A model generated the notes under the pieces. That model saw only the letters and a program-made list of their open reading frames with translations, had not been told where the DNA came from and did no database searches. From NCBI GenBank assembly GCA_002917075.1, contig NTMA01000135.1, positions 1-64,000 on the forward strand: 64,000 nucleotides of DNA, given 5' to 3'. Position 1 is the first letter of the stretch. Every line of letters starts with the position of its first letter. The DNA comes from Hawksworthiomyces lignivorus (taxonomy: Eukaryota; Ascomycota; Sordariomycetes; Ophiostomatales; Ophiostomataceae). Positions 24,369 through 37,341 of this stretch are shown one piece after another. The position numbers were made by a program, and so were the translations under genes.

Positions 24369-25189
24369 GCGTAGCGTCTGCTTGTTGCTGTTGCGCAGCG
24401 GCACCAGCTTGCTCGGGTAAGAGCGTACGGAGTCCAATGCCCAGCAGCGCAATCCTATGTGATGCGTGCTTTGTCCTGGGGACGTTGCGCATATTCGACT
24501 ACATTCTCTCAACAGGGAAATAAGGAGGCAGCCTCTCTGCCTTCTTTCAATCTCCTGTTCTGTGCTTGCGTCGATGCTTTGACCGGTTTTGCTTTTTCTC
24601 TCATGTGGAGGGGAGTAAAGGAAAAGAAAAAAGAAAAGGAAAAGGAAAGAGAAGACAAAAAGTATGGCCCCGTCCCCTTCTTTTGTTAGCAATCTTTTTC
24701 TTTTTAAAAAGGACTACCCCTGGCTGTGCTTTTTGCTGTTTCGATTTTTTTGACCGTTTTTTATATGTTAGCCTCTTATTTTACCCCTTTTAGTTTTTCG
24801 AGTTGTTCATTTCAAAATTCTTCCTGTCTATTCCTCACGATGTAATATGGCTGTCTTGTGATACCAGATAATGAGATTGGCTGTCCCTTTCCTAAAGTAA
24901 AAATGTGTGAAATATACGTCCAACTATACATGAAAATGAATTGATGACCGCGTAAAGTATGTAGATGTAGCAAGCCGTTTGGATACAAAAAGCGGGAACT
25001 CAAGCCAACGCGAAATGCACGCCCATAACTCCCGTGCAGCACTCTGAAAATCGACCGGGGGCTGCTAATGCCTTTCTGTCCTGTTTGGTCTGTCTCCTCA
25101 TACACAATTTTCAACTCCGTAGCCACAAATACACACACATGCATGTGCATGCACGCGCACGCACGCTCTCGTTTTACACAAGCATGGCA
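24369..25189. other. Convergent spacer, septin / dehydrogenase kinase
   Basis: A 3' flank shared by two convergent genes. It is purine-rich near 24,610 to 24,660 and T-rich near 24,700 to 24,800. A short CA/GC alternating stretch (ACACACATGCATGTGCATGC) lies near 25,130 to 25,160. No gene was found. Confidence 0.5.
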
Positions 25190-26899
25190 CTAGACGCCGT
25201 CCATGCTGGCACGCGTCGTCAGCTGCTCGTTTTTATTTCCTAGCTTGGAGATCTGGAGGAAGGCGTCGACACCGTAGCCTTCCAAGCTGTGCAGCTCCAG
25301 GCTGCCGGCCCAGTACTCGGCGTAGACGCGGCTGAGCGGCAGACCCATGCCAAGGCGCAGGTTCGGCGGCCGCCGGGACAGCGTCGATAGGGAGCTGCCG
25401 TGCGGGTGATCGCCGGCTGTGCCGGTGCCGTGGTGGCGGTGGTACGAATGAGAATGGTCTCGCTTGGCGGCGTGCTGCTTGGCGTGGCTGTCGTGGGCAG
25501 CATCGTCGGCGCGTAGCTCCTGCAGCGTGGCGCTCATGCGCGGCACCTTTTGAAGGTTCTCCAGCAGCCGCGGAGTGTGTTCGCCCTTGCTGAAGGACCA
25601 AAGATATGGCAGCATGTCTCGCGGCACGCCGCCGCCCTGGTCCGACACGCGGATGATGACGTGCTGCTGAGCCTCGCAGATGGTGACCTCGATGGGCGGC
25701 GGCGGCGGGAGCTCGCCGCCACTGCCACCCGCGGCCAAGAGACGCTGCTGCCGCTCCACTACGGCCTGCACGGCGTTGCGCAGCAGCTCGCCGACAATGT
25801 ACTCGATGTGGCTGAGGATGTAGGGGAAGGTGGTGTCCAGGTGACCGGTCAGCTGCACCTCGGGCAGCTGCACGTCTGGCCCGTAGGCGCTGCGCGCCAG
25901 GTCGCACACGGTCTGGGCGCAGCCCTCGATAACGTCGCGGGCCTGGCACTTGAGGAAGACCTCGCCGATGAACTCGTGGCTCTCGGGCAGCGGCGCGCCA
26001 GGCGAGTACCACGAGGAGTTGAACGTCTCGGTCAGCGAGAGGTGCTGCTCGGCAATGACGCGGCGGGAGATGCGCTTCGAACCCGCATCAGTTAGTAGAT
26101 CGGTGCCAGAGAGCGAGACCGGTGGCCGTGGCAGACACTTACCGACCGCAGGATCGTGTTCATGAATTTGTCGAGGTCACGTGGGTCCATGAGATCGCTT
26201 GACTCTAGGATGCCCATGGCCAGCTTGGGTATGACAGGCAGGTGCGCCTGCAGCGTCTGGCCAATAACCTTACAGAGGACATCGTTGTCGTCTAGCGTCT
26301 TGACCTCCTTGACTTTGCGCAGCATGTCGAAGGCGCTGTAGTAGAGCTCGTAGACTGCGCCAATGTGCGGATTGGACACGACAGCAAAAGGGAGCTGCTG
26401 GATGTCGCGAATGCGGTGGGCCAGTCTGCATTTTTGGTCAACTGCCATGGCTCTCAGCAGGTTAGTATCATTGAGAAAATAGATACCTCGTTGGAAGCTC
26501 TGTGCGAACGTAATTGGCGGAGCTGATCAGTCGGGCCTCCGTCAGGGACCGGCCAAAGACCATGAGCTGCCGCAAACTGATAGGCCGGGCCTCCTTGGCT
26601 ACCCAGCTAAATTGGAGCCGAACTGGTCAGTGAATGCATCTCAATGGGAGAAAAAGAAAGCAGAAGCCGGTAAAGAGAAGAACGCACTCATCAAGGACGG
26701 ATATTGGCCGCCATTTGGGGTTGTGTGACGCAGCAGGTTGTGCCTGCACTGCTGATGAGTAGCTTCTCACGGGCGCCGAAAACGGAGCAAAGCAGACGCG
26801 GCCACCAAAGATGCTTCTTCCACTTCTTCGGCGGCCTGTGAGTCTTAGTCGGAGGGTTTGGCTGGCCTGTCGGGCCATCCGTGGTATCTGCTGGGCCAT
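25190..26899 (-). CDS. Mitochondrial dehydrogenase kinase (PDK/BCKDK family)
   Basis: Four exons, 26899-26688, 26606-26487, 26425-26143 and 26074-25190, give 499 residues. Residues 1 to about 60 are Arg/Ser-rich without acidic residues, a mitochondrial presequence. The four-helix PDK N-terminal domain follows (KEARPISLRQL, AHRIRDIQQLP). A GHKL ATPase domain comes next: N-box ELLRNAVQA from residue 301, G1 DQGGGVP from 350 and G2 GMGLP near 447. Such kinases phosphorylate the E1 subunit of pyruvate or branched-chain 2-oxoacid dehydrogenase and switch it off. Which substrate applies cannot be told from sequence alone. The ATP lid contains a His-rich insertion (residues about 399 to 430, nine His) and a proline run near 328. 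Intron 3 must end at AAG to restore the expected RISRRV junction. Confidence 0.9.
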
Positions 26900-29224
26900 G
26901 CGGACAGTGCCATGCAGCAAAGCAGATTGATCAAGGAGGAGCTCTGATAAGGAATGAAGCTAAACTATGGTCAAGCAAGCTGCTGTGAAGAGGTTCATGC
27001 TCAAAGAGAGGGGGAAAAGAAAGAATGAGAAATGGTTCTTTGGTCAGGGGGGAAGCACGAGACAATTGACTCCAGCCTGTCCTCACACTTGCATGCAAAC
27101 AAAATGGGGATTACTTCTGGTCCTTTTTGACAAAAGCTCCTCTCTCCAAGTCCCAAACCAGTCATAGCAGTCGAGTCACAGTCATATGCGTAGATCATAC
27201 GTAGAAAGCTATTGTTAGACTTTTTTAGTGCAAAATTGCGCATTTGCCGCTTTCGAATTTACCCCACATGGCACCACACGCCAAAAAGAGCCCTGAAGTC
27301 AGAAGCAAAATGCAAGCTGCAGTGTCCTGGCGCGTCCTCTCTTAGTGATGCGAGCCGCTCATAGTTCTAGATGCCTTGGTACATACATTAGTCGGACATC
27401 TCGTCGCTGCTAGAGTCGCATCTCGCGCTTGATGCTGTCGATGCGGTTTGTTTCTCTCTCTTGTTTTGAGTAAATAACAGACGACGCGACCCAAACGGCA
27501 GAGTCGGTTGCGTCCTTTTTGGCATGGCCAGAGCAGATCCAATTCATTGCTGTGCAGTCCAGATCCATCACGTGTCCACACCAACTGAGATGCAAAAAGA
27601 AGGCGGCCGCTGGCCTTTCGCCTTCTCAATAAAGCTCTCCGAGGGTTGGGTACTATTACGTATTGCTTAGCTGCGAACCTCGCGCAACAGAGGGCGAATC
27701 ATCGTGTGCTATTTGACGTGCCTTGCGATAGCAGAACGTAAGATATGAAAAAAACGCCTGGCAGCCTCGCCAGCTTTGCGAACGATACGCCGACAAGCTC
27801 CGCCTTGCTTTCCAAGCTTCTCGTGCGCTATCTCGACCGATGGTCAGTAAGGCAGTACGCTGTAGTTTCGAGCCCTCTGGAAAACAGCGCATTTTGCATC
27901 TCTCTCAGTCCATCCCTCTTTTTCTCTCTTTTTCTTCCCTAATACTGGGTATCGAGGTAGTACCTATTTCAATTCACATGGCCTGCAACTTGATCTCCCC
28001 CCAGATTCCCAGTCTAGCAGGAAACTGCGGATGCAACGTCGTTCTGGAGATCTTCTAGAGGCATTCTTTGTTCTGTCCTCGGCAGCAAGTATAGTATGCA
28101 TCTCTAGCGACAGCAAGCAGCGAGCTACGGCGTGTCCTCTTTACAGCTTACCCGTAGGCAGAATAGCCCATGACGCTCACCAAAACGTCATGGCGGGGTT
28201 GTGCCAATTTCTTAGCGGGGAAAGGCAGCACGAGCCAGCATTACAGAGCAAGGGAGACTCGGAGAGAGTAGAGTCAGAGTCATAGAGTGCAAGTGTGTCA
28301 GGAAAGGAGCCACGGGAAGCCCATAGGCTTGGGAAAAACGCCAACAGAGGAAAGCAACTGACGGCATGGCGCCTGCTTTTAAATCCTTGTAACTGTTCCC
28401 CGCCCTACGCCTTTTTGGGCGAAATTGTTAGCTGCTACCGCAGGTTTTTTAGCCAGATTCTGCGCAGCAGATGTACCCTTCTACCACGCCATTGCCTTCC
28501 AAATTCCCCGATGCACTCGGTGGCTCGCTTTCCCAAGGCGCAGGACACTGGTCTGAAAACACAGCCTTTCTCCATACATTGCCACTCCTTCTTCGCCTTC
28601 GTTGCTCGCATCTCTGATTGTTGATTTTTTATTTTTTATTTTATTTTTTTTGTAATCCTAAATTTCCCTCCCCAACTCGGCATTGCCAACCTCCCTCTGC
28701 CTCTTTTGTACTGTGGCATCCGCGGTTCGCCTTCTGCCTACACCAGTGGCATGCTCTGTTGCTGCTGCCCATTTTAACTGTGAGACATCTGTTGCGCACG
28801 CAAGGTCTGCAATTTGTGTGGGCAAGAGCGACCTGACTGGAGCAGCCAAACCAAGTGCAAAAACCACGACTCACGACAGCCGGACCACCACCACCACCAC
28901 CACCACCACCACCACCAGAAGAAAATCTTTTGCTGGTCCTACCTTCTTCGCCTGCAATTTCGTATTGTCCTTTATCAGATGCAGATAGAAGACTTCTAGC
29001 TTTTGTTTGCTTATTTCTTCTTCTTCTTTCCTCCCCTGCATACTTTTATTTCCTCTTTTCTACGTTCGTCACTCCTTCCGTTTCTTCGCTGGTCGTGCCT
29101 GTTGAACTGAACGCTGGTGGCGCTTTCTTTCTTCCTTCCTATCTCGCCGCCTCGAGGCCCCTTCCCATTTGCTTCTTTCGTTCCTTCTCTTTCTTCGCGG
29201 AAGAGAGTCCAGCTCTGATCAGCA
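26900..29224. promoter_or_regulatory. Divergent intergenic region (dehydrogenase kinase / UBP15)
   Basis: About 2.3 kb with no supportable gene. It should hold both promoters. Notable content is a T-rich block near 28,625 to 28,655, a CCA microsatellite (28,885 to 28,917) and long pyrimidine-rich tracts from 28,980 to 29,220 leading into the deubiquitinase gene. Confidence 0.5.
28885..28917. repeat. (CCA)11 microsatellite
   Basis: Eleven uninterrupted CCA units, about 300 bp upstream of the proposed UBP15 start. It lies outside any gene I can support. It could vary in copy number between strains. Confidence 0.9.
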
Positions 29225-32200
29225 ATGGTGAGTCCTTGCTCCTTTTTCTGTCTCTCCATTTCTTTCCGGGGAAGGAACTCGAGTTTCCTTCGGTCGAATT
29301 GCTCCTACCGTCATCATCCCATAGTGTGGCTATCACCGACTGCCTTGCTATCTCCTGTCCGTCTCCTCCCCTCACGCCAGCACTCTTCGAGTTGTGATCT
29401 ATGTTCATCGCTTCTCATATCTTCACAAACGCTCTCTTCTCTGCCGCGTGCTTGTCACCTCTAGCTCTCCCTCAGGTCTTTCATGAACCACTTCCGGTTG
29501 CCAAGTCTTTTGTCCTCTTTCTTTCTTCTCTTCCCCTTGCCTTATTTCTTCCCCCCTCTGTGAAATTTACTGCTCGCGTCCAATCCTCCCAATTCGCCTC
29601 GACTCACTTCGTTTCCCATCCCCGTCTGCTTTTTGAGCCATCCCCATGCTCTACCGACCGCGTGAACTCGACTAACATGGGCATTGCCCACCTCTTGCCG
29701 CAGGACACCAATCCCGACGCAGATGTACCCTACCCTATGGACACCGACGATGTCCAGCCGGCCCAGTATGCGAATGGCGCCTCAGACAAAGATTCCTCTA
29801 CCGATTTAAATCCAGAAGCACAGCCAGACAATGCGGACCCTGAATCCGACCAACCCGCGGCCAATGATTGTACGTCCATTTCTCTCAAGGCGACGATCCC
29901 CCGCACAGTCTCCCCAGTACCCGCGCGTGTCTTCGCTGTCCCATTGCTGTAACCATTATGCTGATTGTGTTCGAATCTAGTCGAGGCTATCAAGGAGCTC
30001 GTTCTCACTCCTCTGGTAGAGGAGCCTCCTATACTAGACGACGTCATCGATACTTGGACAGTAGAGCAGTGGCGGTCACTGCATAAGAAGGAGCATGGCC
30101 CTGTCTTCCAGGCTGGTGGATATCCTTGGTATGCGATCCTGAGCTCCTGAGATCAAACAGCTTCTTAAATGGCAGCATGCGATAGATAAACTGACACGGG
30201 CTCCGTCTTCTTTGTCCAGGCGTATCTTACTATTCCCCTATGGCAACAACGTCGACTACTGTTCAGTCTATCTCGAGCATGGCTTTGACCCCAAAGAAGT
30301 TCCTGACGACTGGGTGTGCTGCGTGCAGTTTTCCCTGGTGCTATGGAACCCGAACGATCCTCTCATCTATGCACACCACACCGCCCACCACCGCTTCACA
30401 AAGGAGGAGGGAGATTGGGGTTTCACGCGGTTCGTCGAACTGCGGAAGATGGTCCATAAGTGGGAGAACCGGAACCGGCCCATGCTCGAGAACGAGTCCG
30501 TGAACATCACCGCGTATGTTCGTGTCGTCGAAGACGAGACCGGTGCGCTGTGGCACAGCTTCGCCAATTACGACTCAAAGAAGGAGACCGGCTATGTTGG
30601 TCTGAGAAACCAGGGCGCCACATGCTACCTCAATTCCCTTCTGCAGTCCCTCTTTGTCACAAATGCCTTCCGCAAGGTGAGCCTCCATGTTCTGTGTGCT
30701 GCTTCTGCTGCTCCACGTGTCCGTAATTCCTGCCCGCTGACACTCGTTATTCACCACCTTAGGCTATCTATGACATCCCTACCGAGGCCGAGGAGAGCCT
30801 CAGCAACAGCGCATACACTTTACAGCGACTGTTCTACCAATTGCAGACATCACATACCGACGTCAGCACAAACGAGCTCACAAAGTCGTTCGGCTGGCAG
30901 TCAAAACACATCTACATGCAACAGGACGTCCAAGAACTGTGCCGCAAACTCATGGAGCGGATGGAAGTGAAGATGAAGGGAACGCCCACCGAAAATCTCC
31001 TCGCTGAGATTTTCAGCGGGAAAGTCAAGACTTACATCTCATGTGTCAATGTCGAGTACGAGTCGAGCCGCATCGAGGATTTCTGGGACATCCAGCTCAA
31101 TGTCACCGGAAACAAGGACCTGCAGGCCAGTTTCGAAGACTACATCAGCGTGGAGAGAATGGACGGCGAAAACAAGTACTTTGCAGGCGATAAGTACCAG
31201 CTGCAGGACGCTAACAAGGGCGTGATCTTTCAGAGTTTCCCTGATGTTCTGCACCTGCAGTTAAAGCGCTTCCTCTACGACTACTACAAAGACGCTCCCA
31301 TCAAAGTCAATGACCGCCACGAATTCCCGGAAGTGATTGACCTCTCACCGTACCTGGCAGAGGATGCCGACCGTTCAGAACCCTGGACGTATCAGCTTCA
31401 CGGCGTCCTCGTCCACAGCGGAGAGCTGGATGCGGGCCATTACTATGCATTCTTGAAGCCAAACAAGGACGGCTGGTTCTACAAATATGATGATGAAAAG
31501 GTCACAAGGGCCACAAAACGCGAAGTCTTGGAAGAGAATTACGGCGGAACCTTCCCTCCGCTTCACAACCCCTATATGCGTCAAGGGACGACTAGGAAAT
31601 CGCCTTTGATGCGCCCAAATAGCGCGTACATGTTGGTCTACATTCGCCAGTCTCGAGTCGACAAGATCTTGACTCCTGTCACAGAAACTGACATTCCTGA
31701 GCACATTCGTACGTTAATTTATCCCCCAAAAGTTGATTGTCTTTAACTCTCTGTATTTTATATTGCAAGTTTTGCGTATCATCCACTAACACCGTGCTAG
31801 ACAGCCGGTTTTTGGAAGAGGACGCAGCGCGGGAGGCAAAGCGGAAGGAGCGTGACGAGCAGCATCTCTATATTGGAATCAAAGTCATCACCAATGAAAC
31901 CTTCCAGCAACATTCCGGCTTCGACCTTACGAATTTTGACGCCCCCCCTGACTCAGACCCTGCTGCACCTCGGATATTTAGGGTATTGAGAGCGATGACC
32001 GTACAGGAAGCCATCGCCTTGATTGCTACCGATATGGAGCAAGACCCAAGGAGAGTCCGGCTCTGGCTGATGGTTAACCGCCAAAACAAGACAGTCCGAC
32101 CAGACCAGCCGATTATGGATGTGCACTTGACTGTCGAGGAGACGTACATGCGAATCTCGTCCCACAGAGACAATATGCTTCGCGTATGGGCTGAGGTTGC

Positions 32201-33813
32201 AGATGAAATAGGCCCAGATGGTGACCCAATCTGGCCGGCGTTCCAGAGCCAGCCCAATGGCCAGGTGGTTCGAAATGATCTGATTGTCCTCTTCCTTAAA
32301 TATTTTGACGCCGAGACACAGTCCATAAGGGGAGTTGGTCACGTTTACCTAGGCAAAGAAAAGAAGGTCGAAGAACTTTTCCCTATCATCATGAAGAAGA
32401 TGGGATGGGGGGAGAAGCTTCCGGATAGCGAGAAGCTGCTGCTTTGGGAGGAAATCAAGCCCAACATGATCGAGGCGCTCAAGTCCAAGCAGTCATTGAA
32501 GGCCGCAGAGCTACAAGATGGCGATATCGTCTGCTTCCAACGATTCTCTGATAAAAAATCATCAGAGCGCTCTTTCCTGGACAAGAAGCTGACTAGCGAC
32601 AAGGCATCCGACAAGGCCAGCCCTAAGAAGTGGGACTACTTCACCGACGCCAAAAGCTATTACGAGTTTCTGCTCAACAAGAGGGTGCTTCAGTTCATGC
32701 CTCACCCAACACGATGCAGCGCCGACGAGTATCCTCCTTTCGAGATGGTCTTGAACATCCGCATGACGTATGACCAACTGTCTGAACGGGTAGGAAGCCA
32801 GCTTCAAGTTGATCCGACTCACTTGCGCTTCTATACTGTGAACAACAATGCGTCGGGAAGCCCTAGGACTGTTGTGAAGCGCAGCGTAGCCCAGAACCTC
32901 AACACAATCCTCAGTCCACAAGGCTATGCAACACTGGGAACGTCGCAGAGGTCAGATTCTCTGTACTTTGAGGTGCTAGAAATGAGCCTTGCGGAATTGG
33001 AGACGAAGAAGGGAATTCGGCTGCTCCTCCTCAGCGATGGAATAACTAAAGATGTGAGATTCCTTTCGTCTTCTTTTTTCTTCTACTTTTCTCGTCCCTC
33101 TTTACTAACATGTGTTTTTCCCTTTTCAGGAGTCCTTCGATCTGTTTGTGAGCAAGAACAGCAACACAGAAGATCTCATCCAGGCTCTGATCCGCAAGGC
33201 CAAGATCCCAGACGAAGTAGAAGGTGGCAAGATGCGTATATACGAAACGAGCGGGTTGAAGTTCTCACGGATTCTGTCGCGCGACTATCCAGTTCTTAGT
33301 TTGAACGATTACTCTCAGTTGATTGCTGAGCGGATCCCAACTGAAGAGCTTGATGCCGAGGACAACCAGACAATCCAGGTCTTCCACTTCCACAACGATC
33401 CGAGCAAGGTGCACGGAATACCATTCCGGTTCCTGCTCAAGGAGGTACGCTAATCCTTCTATTGCATATCTGCGAGATGAAAGATCTGAGCTGACTTATT
33501 GGAAACTAGGGTGAACTGTTTTCGGAAACCAAGAAGCGGCTGGAGAAGAGGACTGGCTACAAGGGCAAGAGTTTCGAGAAAATCAAATTTGCCCTTGTAC
33601 GACGCATGCCTTACTCAAAACCCCAGTACCTCGAAGATGGTGAGTTCATATCTTCCGATCCCGAATAGCTTCTAATTGTTCCTAATATGCTGACGATCTG
33701 TAGATGACATCTTGTGGGACTTTACAAGCCAGGAAGATGACTTCCTTGGCTTGGACCATGTCGATAGATCAAGAGGCCTGCGCAATGGCATTGAAGATCT
33801 ATTCCTTCAGTAA
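29225..33813 (+). CDS. UBP15: Ubiquitin-specific protease, Ubp15/USP7 (HAUSP) type
   Basis: Exons: 29225-29227 (ATG only), 29704-29869, 29981-30128, 30220-30676, 30763-31708, 31801-33053, 33130-33444, 33510-33639 and 33704-33813, for about 1,175 residues. The ATG at 29225 is followed at once by GTGAGT, and a CTAAC branch site lies 26 nt before the acceptor at 29703. The alternative is an unspliced start at 29677 (1,183 residues). Domain order: acidic N terminus; MATH/TRAF domain ([15 protein letters not shown] region); USP catalytic domain with Cys box [13 protein letters not shown] and His box [11 protein letters not shown]; then several ubiquitin-like folds ending [11 protein letters not shown]. 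The family removes ubiquitin from many nuclear, endosomal and peroxisomal targets. All catalytic landmarks are intact. Confidence 0.93.
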
Positions 33814-34179
33814 AGCAGGCCAGCACGGTGTCTAGGAACAAAGGTGAGGTAGTGTACGTGGTACGATGTAAAGAGTTTTTGCGAGGCGAAGAGGAATAAA
33901 GAGGGATAAGACCTAAAAATGTGCAGTTAGAGTATCATACCAGTAAAATATGTTTACCATTATATTTCCAAGATTCAGCGTTTCTACGTCATTCTGCGCC
34001 CCATTACCTTGCCATTACATTTGTAAACTGGTTTTATTATCTCTGACTGAGTCTTGGTAAAGCGCCATCTCTGCTATTTGGCTCTAACAGAGAAGAGCAT
34101 GCTTTCCATAATAGACCTGCAACACATCCAAGAATATATCTTACATTTCATCTGACATCTGCCATGTGCCTTCCGGCTT
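33814..34179. other. Convergent spacer, UBP15 / CID-RS gene
   Basis: Only 366 bp separate two convergent stop codons. The stretch is AT-rich 3' flank with no coding signal, and the two transcripts may overlap at their ends. Confidence 0.55.
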
Positions 34180-36585
34180 TTACCATCCCCGGGATCCGCC
34201 CCAGCCCCCTCGTCCTCTACCTTGTCCAGACGGGTACCCTTGTGGTGGAGGGTTTCTCTGTTGCTGCTGCTGCTGATATGGAGGTGGCACAGGTGGTTGG
34301 AGTGGGACAGCACTGGGATCCGCAGGCGGCCAGCCTCCGGTCCAGGCCAAGCCGCCGCCGCCGACCGGAGGGGGAGGCACAGGCCCGGCTGCGGCAAGCC
34401 ACGGCAGCTGGCCTCCCATGGCCTGCGGCGGTGGGGGTGGCGGCGGGGGCGGCCAAGGGCCTTGGTAGTTGGGCGGGGGTGGTGGCGGTGGGATGAAGGG
34501 GAACGCTGCGGCGCCATGTTGCAGCGGCAGCACAGGGATCGGGGGGAAGGGAATATTTTGCGGGTGAGAGTATGCGTTGGGGAACGGCTGTGGCGGCGGT
34601 GCAGGCGAGTGCCTCCTGTGCCCCTCTTTCGCCGGTGACTTGGAGTACCGATCCCGCGCGCGGTACCGTGGCGACCGGGACCGAGACCAGGATCGAGACC
34701 GCGACCGCGACTGGTCTCTGCTGCGGTTATAGCCGTCGCCATGCCGCGAGTAGCCCTCGTTGTGGCGGCGGTCGTGCTGCTGGCGAGGATGGTCGCGGCT
34801 TTCGTCTCGGCCGCGGGACGATGGCGATTTGGGCGAGAGATCGCGGTCGCGGTCGCGGTCGCGGTCTCTGCCCCGGTAGCTGTGCGAAGACGAGTGCGGA
34901 GGCGACCGCGATCTGGAGAGGCCCTTGGAGCCTCTGTGGCGGTCACGGCCGGGGACGTGCAGCCGGGAGCGATCGTGGCTGTGGCTGCGGCTGCGGCTGC
35001 GACTCCGACTGCGACTGCGGCTCCAGCTCCGGCTGCGGCCTCGGCTACCGTTCTGCGGAGACGACATCCGGCGCTTTTTGAACGCAGGCCGCGACGACGT
35101 GGAGCGGCTCCGGTCTGTCTGTCTGCTGCGGCTTCGGCTCTCGCTGCGGTCGCGACTGCGACTGCGGCTGCGGCTGTGCCGCCGTGCGCGGTCGGGGCTG
35201 TACGAAGAGGAGCGGCTGCCTGGGGAAGACAGGCGGTCTGCCCCTCTGGGCGGCTGCTGTAGGCGGCGGACGTCGGCGGCAGCGGCAGGCCGCTCGCTCC
35301 TGCCGTCGCCCCCCAGCTTGCCCGCGCGCTGCCGGCTGCGCCGATCCTTCATCTTCTTGCAGAAGGCGCGCGACCAGCCGTAGTAGGTGTCGCCGCCGAG
35401 CACCTCGCCGGTGAAGACGTCGATCTCGATGCGCTCGCCCATGGCGTCGACGCTGAACGCGGCGTCGTCCGCCTCGTCGGCGGCGTCGGCGTCTTCGTTT
35501 CCGCCGCCTCCGCTGCCCCCCTTCTTGCGGAAGATGCGGTCCACGTCGGCAAGCACCTTGCGCACGCTCTCGACCAGGGCCGGGTCCGCCGGACCGGGGC
35601 TGAACTGCAACGGCTTGATGGTGGCCGGGTTGATGGGCCGCGTGGAGTTGGGCTCCAGCACAGCCAGCCAGTTGGCGGCCGGCAGGTCGTACCACGGCGT
35701 GGCCGGGTCGCCGTGGGTCGCCGGCAGCAGGAACGGCGCCTCCTTTGGTGGTAGCTGCTGTTGCTTGCTCTGCTGCTGTTTCTGTTGCTGTGCCTGTTGC
35801 TGCTGCTGAGCCGCCTCTTGCTCCTCTGCCAGCCGCTGCCCCTCGTCGGCTGCGGCCCGCAGCTGGGCCAGGACCGCGTCGTCAAAGTAGCCCTTGTCGG
35901 CCCACAGACCCAGCAGGGCGCGGACCTTGGCGAGCTGCTTGGGCGCGCGGGCAAACGACGCGGCGCTCCGCACGAGCGGCGCCGCATACGGCGCGATGGC
36001 GGCCGCGAACGTCTGGTCATGGTCGCGGAAGGTGGTGTGGAAGAGGATGTCGTTGACGACGTAAAGGAGGTGCAGGCGCCTGCGGCGCGCTGATGTCGGC
36101 TTGCTGCTGCCAACCGGCTGGGAGGCAGAAGCAGGGGCGGCGGCTGGCGCAGTAAACGAGCCGGCCAGCGCGGCCAGATATTTTCCGAGTGCTGTTGTTC
36201 TTGCTGATGAGCGGGCCACGTGACGCAGCACCCATTGCTTGCATTTCTATATAGAGACAAAAAAGAGGACCACGCAAAACCAGCCGCCAGAAGCAGCCAA
36301 CGCCCAATAAAAAACCTTTAGTTGCAGCTCAACCAGAAGGGACGCGGACAGGACGGGAGTGCGGTAGAAAGGGGGGGCAGCAGAAGAGAGCGGTGCAGGC
36401 AGAGAGAGAGAGTGTGTGTGTGAGTGTCAAACCTGAACATTGGCTGGCGAGCAACGCGTGGTGGCCAAGCTCAGCAAGCCGTGGAATTCGTCAATGTCGT
36501 CGCGCGAGCAGGGCGCAGGGTCCGCGCGGAACAGCACGGCCGAGAGCGCGGCCTTGGCGATGGCCAGTTCGGCCGTGGCCGCCAT
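34180..36585 (-). CDS. CID-domain RNA-processing protein with RS and proline-rich regions
   Basis: Two exons, 36585-36433 and 36246-34180, encode 739 residues. The N-terminal 150 residues look like a CTD-interacting domain (CID/RPR): an N-terminal helix with SRDDIDEFHGLL, NVQKCKQWVLRHV across the junction, and RRRLHLLYVVNDILFH. A Gln-rich linker (AQQQQQAQQQ) follows, then a segment with PWYDLPAANWL and RPINPATIKPLQF. A long Arg-Ser/Arg-Asp region (residues about 400 to 600) is next, and the end is a Pro/Gly-rich tail of polyproline blocks. CIDs bind the phosphorylated RNA polymerase II tail, and RS regions recruit splicing factors, so a role coupling transcription to splicing is likely, similar to the CHERP/SCAF group. 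The intron holds an AG/TG microsatellite near 36,400. The 3' half gives long shadow frames on the opposite strand because of codon repetition. Confidence 0.88.
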
Positions 36586-37341
36586 TGTGAGTGTGTCTGT
36601 GCTATGGGTGTTGTAGTGCTGTCATAGAGCTAGAGAAGGAAAGCCCATGACTTCACCGCCTGTGGGTATCGGTAGCGGGGTACAGCAGTCGAAGCATGTG
36701 TGACGTAGTGGGAAAGGCGAAGCTGAGAGTGGAAAGCTGCTCAGCCCGGCGACTTTGAAGACGCAGAGCAGCTTCAGATGTGGACAAATTAGGACTAGCT
36801 CCCAGGATTATTTTTGTGGGGCTAATCGTTGAGGACAACTGCTGAAGAGACGGAAGCTGATTGGCTAGCCTGCTGTAACCGAAAATGGCCGTCATCTCTT
36901 CATGAAGAGCATTTTGTCTTGTGCTTCCGACGTCATCTCTTTGGATCTTGCTAGGATCATTCAATTGTGGCTCATATTGTTACGGGATGTCGCGGATTCT
37001 ACAAGTATCATGTGAATATGTTTCTGGTCACTGGTTGGACATCTGAAAGGCAAAAATGGTAGCGTTGCAGCACTCCGAACGACCGTGTCTTGTCCCAGTT
37101 GATTTTCCCTTCTACATAATTACATTTTGAGTAAAGACAGAGAGAAAGAAAGGCCGATTGATCCCATACACTTACGTTGTTGTCTCTTCTTTCCCTTCCG
37201 CATCAATAAAAACGTGAAATCATATGCATATCAAAACATGAGCCATAAGCCGACACGAGCGTAGCCTAGCTTCCAGACTCCAATCTATGTGACAATCTTG
37301 ACCGGCTCCATACGGAAGAAGCTTGCCTGTCCGCCTCTGGT
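36586..37341. other. Spacer between CID-RS and DUF4748 genes
   Basis: A 756 bp stretch, probably the promoter of the CID-RS gene (right of 36,586) and the 3' untranslated region of the DUF4748 gene. No coding signal stands out. Confidence 0.5.

Noticed and set aside
34741..35262. Long plus-strand frames across the CID-RS gene
   Set aside because: They are generated by the repetitive RS/RD codons of the minus-strand gene and give Ala/Val- or Arg-rich low complexity only.
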